From assembly GCA_965230495.1 (NCBI GenBank), contig OZ246004.1:3100001-3164000 (forward strand): DNA of 64,000 nt, in the 5' to 3' direction. The notes under the pieces are model-generated. The model searched no databases and was not told the DNA's origin. It saw nothing but the letters and a program-made list of their open reading frames with translations. Positions 58,412 to 64,000 of the stretch are shown here, piece by piece (the stretch's first letter is position 1; the number at the start of each line of letters is the position of its first letter). A program made the translations under genes and the position numbers. Origin of the DNA: JACJYM01 sp965230495 (GTDB taxonomy: Bacteria; Bacteroidota; Bacteroidia; Chitinophagales; Saprospiraceae).

Positions 58412-59209
58412 TTATCTATTGTTTGATTTCTGTAGATAGTTCTCTAAAGCCATCGACATACTAGGAGATTCAGGTGTTGGAGCTCCAATATTAACCTTAA
58501 GGCCAGCTTTTTCCACCGCAGAAATAGTGCTATTTCCGTACACCGCTATTCGAGTATCATTCTGTTTAAAGTCTGGAAAATTATCAAATAAAGAAGAAAT
58601 TCCAAGAGGAGAGAAAAACACTAAAACATCATAAGTAACATCACTAAGATCTGATAAGTCACTTGCTACCGTCTTATACATCATTACATCTTTGTAATTG
58701 ATATCGTTTTTATCTAGATATTCTACAACTTTTTTAGATCCAAGATTAGAGCAAGGAAGTAAGAACCGCTCATCTTCTTTGTGTCGCATAAAATAAGTAT
58801 GTAAGTCCTCTATTTTTCTTTTACCTACAAAAACTTTTCTTTTTCTATAGAGAATAAACTTTTGTAAATAATTAGCGATGGCTTCGGTCAGACAATAATA
58901 CTTGGTATCGGCAGACATTTTTACTCTCATCTGCTCGCATAATCTGAAAAAATGCTCAATAGCATTTTTACTTGTAAATATTATAATGGAATACTCATCG
59001 GGCCTTATTCTATATCTTCTGAACTCTTTTTCGGTTACACCCTCAACTTGGATAAACTGTCTCCAGTCAATAGTTAGCCCCCATTTCTTTTCCAAATCGT
59101 AATAAGGAGATCTCTCAGGTTTTGGTTGAGAGATAAGAATAGTCTTTATTTTTTTATAAGATTCAGCGTCGTTGGCTTTTAAGGCAGCGGAAGAATTGTT
59201 GTTAGCCAT
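58412..59209 (-). CDS. hemD: Uroporphyrinogen-III synthase
   Basis: Closes and inverts ring D of hydroxymethylbilane on the way to haem, sirohaem and cobalamin. The 265 residues (from ATG at 59209; a TTG at 59218 adds three) follow the two-domain HemD fold: I-I-F-T-S-K-N-A-I near 77, C-S-N-L-G-S-K-K-V near 158, V-L-V-F-F-S-P-L-G-I near 200, and A-V-Y-G-N-S-T near 220. HemD is poorly conserved, so the call rests on the fold and on the following DUF4271 gene, which commonly lies beside hemD in Bacteroidota. They are 26 bases apart on the same strand. Confidence 0.85.
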   Translation of the reverse strand: MANNNSSAALKANDAESYKKIKTILISQPKPERSPYYDLEKKWGLTIDWRQFIQVEGVTEKEFRRYRIRPDEYSIIIFTSKNAIEHFFRLCEQMRVKMSADTKYYCLTEAIANYLQKFILYRKRKVFVGKRKIEDLHTYFMRHKEDERFLLPCSNLGSKKVVEYLDKNDINYKDVMMYKTVASDLSDLSDVTYDVLVFFSPLGISSLFDNFPDFKQNDTRIAVYGNSTISAVEKAGLKVNIGAPTPESPSMSMALENYLQKSNNR

Positions 59210-59235
59210 AAATCTCAAAATATATTTATGATTTA

Positions 59236-60174
59236 TTAAAAACTCTGCACTATTATTTTAGTAAAAAGCACTAAGGGTGCTATTTCGAGGGTGCAAAGGT
59301 AAATAAAAAAATAGAAAAAGTTGTTAGTCACATGTTTTAAAGAAACTAAAAGGCCTCTCAAATAAACCATTAGAAGCAGAGAAAGGGTAAAGAATAGCCC
59401 TAAATATACAAAGGTGCTTTGAAGTGAGGGAAGGCCAAAAGCCAATATAAAGTTAACGGGAATAAGTATGATACCAGTAATTATAGAATATGTCTCTAGG
59501 GTAAAATTATAATAAGCAATTTCTTTTCTAATTGGATATATTAAGGCTACTAGGAAAAGTAAAACATGTTTTATTAAGTAAATAATAAAAGCTCCCGCCA
59601 AAACTAATGGTAAGGAGAGATCGTGATCTGCTCCAGTAAAGGTTTTTACACTTAAGAGTAAAAAAATACTCAGGGATACGAAAAAAATTAAGTAAAGAAG
59701 AATGAAATGGACCGAAAGACCTCCGTTTTCGTCTTTTTGTAAGCCCTTAAGAGTGTTTTCGTTGAATACCGAATGGAACGTTCTGTTAATCAAACCTTTG
59801 TTCGTATTGATGATAACAGCCAGAGCCACAAGTACAAGAAAAAGAATCCACAAAATGTTAGTACTATTCTTCGATTTTGGAGTTGACTTAGTTATACTTT
59901 TTTTAGTAGAGATTTTCTTTTTCAAAGGAATATGCGAAACTTCAAATGGGTTTTTAGCAGAAACATTCTTTTTAGTAGCACTACCCTCAGAAGAAAGTCT
60001 ACTTTCAACATCAAATGTATTGACCTGATTGGATTTTTGCTTTTCTACCTTTCGTGTTGGTATATCGAAAGGGTTTTCACTTTTTTCGTTTTGGCATTCT
60101 GCAGTAATTGATGCCCCGATCAAAAGTGTTATCGGAAATACTAATCTGATTATGTTTCGTTGGTAAAACATCAT
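59236..60174 (-). CDS. DUF4271 domain-containing membrane protein
   Basis: A 312-residue exported or membrane protein. From the ATG at 60174 it has a signal segment ending A-E-C-Q, then a Lys/Ser-rich periplasmic stretch containing two N-P-F-D/E repeats, then one helix followed by about seven more in the DUF4271 domain. An in-frame TTG at 60240 is possible but spoils the signal peptide. The family is specific to Bacteroidota and has no known function. It lies directly upstream of hemD. Confidence 0.82.
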   Translation of the reverse strand: MMFYQRNIIRLVFPITLLIGASITAECQNEKSENPFDIPTRKVEKQKSNQVNTFDVESRLSSEGSATKKNVSAKNPFEVSHIPLKKKISTKKSITKSTPKSKNSTNILWILFLVLVALAVIINTNKGLINRTFHSVFNENTLKGLQKDENGGLSVHFILLYLIFFVSLSIFLLLSVKTFTGADHDLSLPLVLAGAFIIYLIKHVLLFLVALIYPIRKEIAYYNFTLETYSIITGIILIPVNFILAFGLPSLQSTFVYLGLFFTLSLLLMVYLRGLLVSLKHVTNNFFYFFIYLCTLEIAPLVLFTKIIVQSF

Positions 60175-60328
60175 AATAAACTTAGACACTGCAATAATTT
60201 TACCAAAATCTTTAAATAGAAAATTAAGAGCCAAAATCAAATATTTTGCAAAGCGAAGTTAACAAGCTGTTAATCTGTTAAAGGGTATTTCTAGATTAAT
60301 TAACTTTAGACTTGAATCAATAAAGTTC

Positions 60329-61609
60329 ATGCAAAGCTATCTTATTCGAAGATTTGTTTTATTGGGTGCAGTAACCATTGTTGGAATGATAGCCATTCAA
60401 ACATATTGGCTGAAAAAAACATGGGAACTTAAGGATAAGGAGTTTGATCAAACAGTAAGAATTATCTTAAGAAAGGTAGCCCTTAAAATTTCCGATTTTA
60501 ATGGAACAGAGCTGCCTAAAACAGACTTAATCCAAAGAAGATCATCTAACTTTTATGCAGTCAATGTCAATGCCTCTATTTACCCGAGTGTCCTTGAGGA
60601 TTATTTGATTCGAGAAATGGAAAATCATTCTTGGAATACTGACTTTGAATATGCTGTTTATAATTGTACTAGTGATGAAATGGTTTATGGTAATTACTGT
60701 ACCGTGGGACCAGACTTAGAGTTCAAGGATAGAAAAACCAGCGATCTACCAAAATTTGATGATGAAGATTTGGTTTATTATTTCGTAGTTACTTTTCCTT
60801 CAAGAGAAAACTATCTTTTAAGTAATATGAGAACGAGTCTGATTTTTGGAATTATCACCACATTAGCAATTATCTTTTTTTTATATAGTATCTGGGTCGT
60901 ATTACAACAAAAACGGTTGTCCGAATTGCAAACAGACTTCATAAATAATATGACCCATGAATTCAAGACACCTATAGCTTCTATTAAAGTTGCTTCCGAA
61001 GTACTTTTAAAAAATGAAGAGCTTAAGAATAACGAAAGGGTAAAAAAGTATTTGGAAATCATAGGAAATCAAAATACCCGATTAAATGATCAGGTGGAAA
61101 AAGTTTTACATGTTGCCAAGTTAGAACAAAACAAACTAAAACTTAACAAGGAGGTCTTTGATTTGCAAATCTTACTCAAGGAAATAGTAGAGAATGAAAA
61201 TATTAAGGACCAAGCCAAAGTAACGTTACGAGTTAATGGCGAAGGTTCTTTCAAGCTAGAGGCGGACAAACACCACACCACAAATGTGTTATATAACATC
61301 ATTGACAATGCTATTAAGTATTGCAAAGAGGAACCAGTAATAGATATTGTATTAAGCAAAGAATCAGCTTATTTCGATGTAGAAATAAGAGATAACGGAA
61401 TAGGAATTAACAACGATGCCATCAAAAGTCTATTCGATAAATTTTATCGTGTGCCTACAGGAAATATTCATGACGTTAAAGGATTTGGCTTAGGCCTTTT
61501 TTACGTTAAGCAAATTGTTGATGCACATAATTGGAAAATAAGTGTCAAATCTGAGGAAACTAAAGGAACCTCTTTTATCATAAAAATACCTAATAGATAT
61601 GAAAAGTAA
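60329..61609 (+). CDS. Sensor histidine kinase
   Basis: A 426-residue two-component kinase. It has an N-terminal transmembrane helix (10-30), an extracytoplasmic sensor of about 140 residues with a Cys pair, a second helix near 172-192, then the HisKA dimerisation domain with phospho-acceptor His in N-N-M-T-H-E-F-K-T-P near 210, and an ATPase domain with N-I-I-D-N-A near 325, D-N-G-I-G near 357, and G-F-G-L-G-L-F near 388. It partners the response regulator whose start overlaps its stop by 11 bases. The signal sensed is unknown; the arrangement resembles PorY-type kinases. Confidence 0.92.
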   Translation: MQSYLIRRFVLLGAVTIVGMIAIQTYWLKKTWELKDKEFDQTVRIILRKVALKISDFNGTELPKTDLIQRRSSNFYAVNVNASIYPSVLEDYLIREMENHSWNTDFEYAVYNCTSDEMVYGNYCTVGPDLEFKDRKTSDLPKFDDEDLVYYFVVTFPSRENYLLSNMRTSLIFGIITTLAIIFFLYSIWVVLQQKRLSELQTDFINNMTHEFKTPIASIKVASEVLLKNEELKNNERVKKYLEIIGNQNTRLNDQVEKVLHVAKLEQNKLKLNKEVFDLQILLKEIVENENIKDQAKVTLRVNGEGSFKLEADKHHTTNVLYNIIDNAIKYCKEEPVIDIVLSKESAYFDVEIRDNGIGINNDAIKSLFDKFYRVPTGNIHDVKGFGLGLFYVKQIVDAHNWKISVKSEETKGTSFIIKIPNRYEK

Positions 61610-62285
61610 GACGAGAATATTTTATGTTGAAGATGATCAAACGCTAAGTTTTCTCACAAAGGATAATTTAGAATCCGAAGGATATGAAGTAAACCATTTT
61701 GATGATGGAGAAGAGGCACTTAAGAATTTTTCTCCGGCGAAATATGATTTGTGCATTTTGGATGTTATGTTACCCAAAATGGATGGCTTTACTTTGGCAA
61801 AGAATATTAGACAGTATGATCAGGAAATACCCATTATATTTTTAACTGCAAAATCTTTAAAAGAGGACAAAATAGAGGGTTTAACCATAGGGGCTGATGA
61901 TTATATCACAAAACCATTCAGTATAGAAGAACTGGTACTTAAGATAAAAGTCTTTTTGAAAAGAAAGTATATAACAAATGCTCCGGACACAGATAACTAT
62001 GCATTAGGTTCTTACAATTTTGATTATAAAAACCTCGAATTAGTAGGTCCAACGACGAAAAAGACACTTACTCAAAAAGAGGCAGATTTACTTAAACTTC
62101 TTTGGAAAAATAAAAATCAAGTTTTGAAAAGAGGTGAAATTTTGGTCAATGTTTGGGGAGAGGATGACTATTTCTTGGGTAGGAGTATGGATGTGTTCAT
62201 ATCAAGGCTAAGGAAATACTTAAATGAAGATAGTACATTAAAAATAGAGAATGTACATGGAGTTGGGTTTAAAATGGTTCATTAA
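61599..62285 (+). CDS. OmpR-family response regulator
   Basis: A 228-residue DNA-binding regulator. The receiver domain has acidic residues E-D-D near 10, the phospho-acceptor Asp in C-I-L-D-V-M-L-P near 53, a Thr in F-L-T-A-K-S and Lys in K-P-F near 104. The C-terminal half is a winged helix of the OmpR/PhoB type (L-T-Q-K-E-A-D-L-L and D-V-F-I-S-R-L-R-K). It is phosphorylated by the kinase encoded just upstream. Unlike PorX it has no fused phosphatase domain; a phosphodiesterase is encoded separately right after it. Confidence 0.94.
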   Translation: MKSKTRIFYVEDDQTLSFLTKDNLESEGYEVNHFDDGEEALKNFSPAKYDLCILDVMLPKMDGFTLAKNIRQYDQEIPIIFLTAKSLKEDKIEGLTIGADDYITKPFSIEELVLKIKVFLKRKYITNAPDTDNYALGSYNFDYKNLELVGPTTKKTLTQKEADLLKLLWKNKNQVLKRGEILVNVWGEDDYFLGRSMDVFISRLRKYLNEDSTLKIENVHGVGFKMVH

Positions 62286-63871
62286 TGAACAAAGGGAAAC
62301 TAAACTTGTTTGCTACTTCTTTATGGATTGTTGTTGTTCTGATTTTTTCAGCTTTTGTTAGAAACTCTCCAACAAAAATTTACCCTAAGACCATAGGCAA
62401 TACGGCTACAATTATATTGATCGATGGACTCTCGAATAATATATTTAAAAATTTATTAGCAGAGAATAAGCTGCCATATTTTTCAAAATTGATTGATCGG
62501 TCAATTTATGTTGAAAATGGAATTTCTTCATTTCCTTCGATGACAGGCTACGGGTATTATCCCTTTGTTACCGGCGAGAAATCAACGGATAGTGGTGTAT
62601 TGGGCTTACGATGGTTCGATAGATCAAGAAATAAAGGAAACCTCAGAAACTATGTCGGAAAGTCTAATGTCCATATGAACAAGGATGTAAACCCTGAAAT
62701 AAAAACCTTCTTTGAATTAAGCAAGCCCTATTATAGTTGTAGTATTAATTCCTTTATGGATAAAGGAGTAGAAAACCAGGTCATAACGGGATGGTATCAT
62801 TCTACAGCTAAATATCAGGGTAAATCAGTTTTTAAGATTCTTGAAAAAATGCCTTTTCTTGGGAAGAAACTTACGAAAGATCATTTTGAGCACGAAACAT
62901 ATGTACAGGAGATAGCCCTAAGACAATTGGAAAAAAATCCTAAACTTCAATGGATTACTTTTCCATCTCCAGATGCTTATAATCACATACATGGAACAGA
63001 TACTATTTACGAAGAGTTGATTATTCATTTGGATTCATTGGTGGGCAATATTATTGAAAAATCGGTTGAATTAGGACAGGCGGAGCAAAGGTTATTTGCT
63101 ATTGTTTCAGATCACGGAGTGTCAGATGTTTATAAAAATATAGACATTATAAGAGAGATGAACGAGAAAACGTCATTATCAATTTATAGGGGAAAATCAG
63201 TAAATATTAAAAGTGGAGCTTTAGACTTGCCTATTAACAAGTTGGATAAATATGAAGGTGTATTTGTGATCAATGGTAACTTGTGTGGCTACTTGTATTT
63301 AAGAGATCCTTCTAAACCAGAAAATGAACAATGGAGAGAAAACTTGAATAGTCAAACTCTTAGGAAATATCCCATAAAAGATAAGAAGATTAACGTTCCT
63401 AATAGTTTAGCAGAAATAGAAGGAATAGACTTGGTAGTTTTTCGAGATAACGACACGGTTCATATAAAACGAAGTGAAGAAGAGGCAATCATTTTTTCGG
63501 AAAAGGACCATATGATTTATGTGAGAAAAACAGGAGATCCACTGGAACTAGGACAAGATTATCGATTAACGCAGGAGGAGTGGTTGGATAAAAATTATAA
63601 TGGAACATACCCATTTGGTGTACCCAGAGTTTATGAACTAATGATGACCAAAGGAATGGGAGATATTTTATTCACAAGCCAAAAAGGATATGATTTAGCA
63701 TCTGATTATGAGATAATAGTATCAAATTACAAGGGAGGTCATGGCGGTCTTTCAAAAGAGGTCCTTAATGTACCTTTTATTTTACACTATCCTGACGAAC
63801 GATGTGAAACAGTTCAGGCTAAAACAAGCGAACAGGTAGGAGAAATGATTAAAAAACACTTAGGATTCTAA
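62285..63871 (+). CDS. Type I phosphodiesterase/alkaline-phosphatase-superfamily protein
   Basis: A 528-residue protein with one N-terminal membrane segment, so the catalytic part lies outside the cytoplasm. The metal-binding residues of the nucleotide pyrophosphatase/phosphodiesterase family are visible: I-D-G near 41, a Ser/Thr nucleophile in F-P-S-M-T-G near 82, a D-x-Y-N-H-I-H segment near 225, S-D-H-G near 271, and G-G-H-G-G near 485. The ATG overlaps the response-regulator stop (TAATG). It may cleave phosphodiesters or phosphate esters on the cell surface under control of the two-component pair; substrate unknown. Confidence 0.85.
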   Translation: MNKGKLNLFATSLWIVVVLIFSAFVRNSPTKIYPKTIGNTATIILIDGLSNNIFKNLLAENKLPYFSKLIDRSIYVENGISSFPSMTGYGYYPFVTGEKSTDSGVLGLRWFDRSRNKGNLRNYVGKSNVHMNKDVNPEIKTFFELSKPYYSCSINSFMDKGVENQVITGWYHSTAKYQGKSVFKILEKMPFLGKKLTKDHFEHETYVQEIALRQLEKNPKLQWITFPSPDAYNHIHGTDTIYEELIIHLDSLVGNIIEKSVELGQAEQRLFAIVSDHGVSDVYKNIDIIREMNEKTSLSIYRGKSVNIKSGALDLPINKLDKYEGVFVINGNLCGYLYLRDPSKPENEQWRENLNSQTLRKYPIKDKKINVPNSLAEIEGIDLVVFRDNDTVHIKRSEEEAIIFSEKDHMIYVRKTGDPLELGQDYRLTQEEWLDKNYNGTYPFGVPRVYELMMTKGMGDILFTSQKGYDLASDYEIIVSNYKGGHGGLSKEVLNVPFILHYPDERCETVQAKTSEQVGEMIKKHLGF

Positions 63872-64000
63872 ATCTTGTAGTAATAAATGAAGACTTTAAT
63901 AGTTAATTTTAGGCAACTAATCTAATTATTTGATGTCTTCTAAAGGGTCGAATTTATTTTCGCCAAACGTATCAAAATATTTTAATAACAAACCAAATCA
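63872..64000. other. Window end, no supported gene
   Basis: The last 129 bases contain a minus-strand frame ending at 63926 that reads K-Y-F-D-T-F-G-E-N-K-F-D-P-L-E and looks coding, but it is closed by an in-frame TGA at the very edge (63998-64000). It could be the tail of a gene with a frameshift beyond the window, or chance. Confidence 0.3.

Noticed and set aside
63926..64000. Minus-strand coding-looking tail at the window edge
   Set aside because: An in-frame TGA at 63998-64000 limits it to 23 codons with no ATG, so I cannot call it a gene from this window.
1..64000. tRNA or rRNA genes, CRISPR arrays, insertion sequences, prophage
   Set aside because: No cloverleaf with a T-loop, no regular repeat-spacer array and no transposase or phage protein was seen anywhere in the window.

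Overview
The window comes from an AT-rich member of the Bacteroidota. Support for this: a type IX secretion system (T9SS) sortase of the PorU2 type, at least five proteins with T9SS sorting tails (type A and type B), a TonB-dependent receptor with a carboxypeptidase-D-like N-terminal extension, family markers such as DUF4294 and DUF4271, methionine synthase split into two genes, signal peptides ending in A/G/S-Q, and promoters with the TAnnTTTG -7 box. Shine-Dalgarno sequences are not prominent. The mixture of mevalonate-pathway decarboxylase, membrane pyrophosphatase and many secreted modular proteins would suit a marine Saprospira- or Flavobacteria-like lineage, but the genus cannot be told from this window. 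No rRNA, tRNA, CRISPR array, insertion sequence or prophage was seen, so this looks like ordinary chromosomal backbone with lineage-specific secreted proteins interspersed.

Layout. 1-1.4 kb: end of a surface-polysaccharide cluster (pyruvyl transferase, GT4 glycosyltransferase). 1.4-9.7 kb (minus): PorU2 sortase, dapD, a PAP2-like membrane protein, an OmpA/PD40 protein. 9.8-12.9 kb (plus): DUF4294 protein, mvaD, a papain-like cysteine protease lipoprotein and a small secreted companion. 13-20.3 kb (minus): BI-1 protein, a GCS2-CBS fusion with a stand-alone CBS protein, a T9SS cargo protein, membrane pyrophosphatase, rsmI, purS. 20.5-24.1 kb (plus): T9SS type B protein, lptC, sterol-desaturase-like hydroxylase. 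24.1-32.3 kb (minus): an esterase-fold protein lacking its nucleophile, behind a TonB-dependent receptor; a zinc-protease lipoprotein; transketolase; GT2 with a 42-residue membrane protein. 32.4-38 kb: tag, a tiny lipoprotein, a secreted pair with a dockerin-like tail and a possible cohesin-like partner, and a T9SS protein with two CxxCH motifs. 38-46 kb: asnS, then a SAM-I riboswitch driving split metH and metF, then rplY and prs. 46-54 kb: NfeD/flotillin/helical-repeat operon, rlmD, and a second GCS2-CBS gene joined to a sodium:solute symporter. 54-64 kb: lipoprotein/small protein/MFS operon, cvpA, pyruvate kinase with a palindromic operator candidate, hemD-DUF4271, and a histidine kinase-response regulator-phosphodiesterase operon.

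Functional links. Methionine regeneration (metH halves plus metF under one SAM riboswitch) is the clearest regulated pathway. Central metabolism is represented by transketolase, pyruvate kinase, prs, purS, dapD and mvaD; the membrane pyrophosphatase could recover energy from PPi made by biosynthesis and feed ion-coupled carriers such as the SSS symporter. PorU2 probably processes T9SS cargo, several examples of which lie in the same window. The least explained parts are the two GCS2-CBS loci, the dockerin-like/cohesin-like pair, the protease-companion pair and the nucleophile-less esterase-fold protein.
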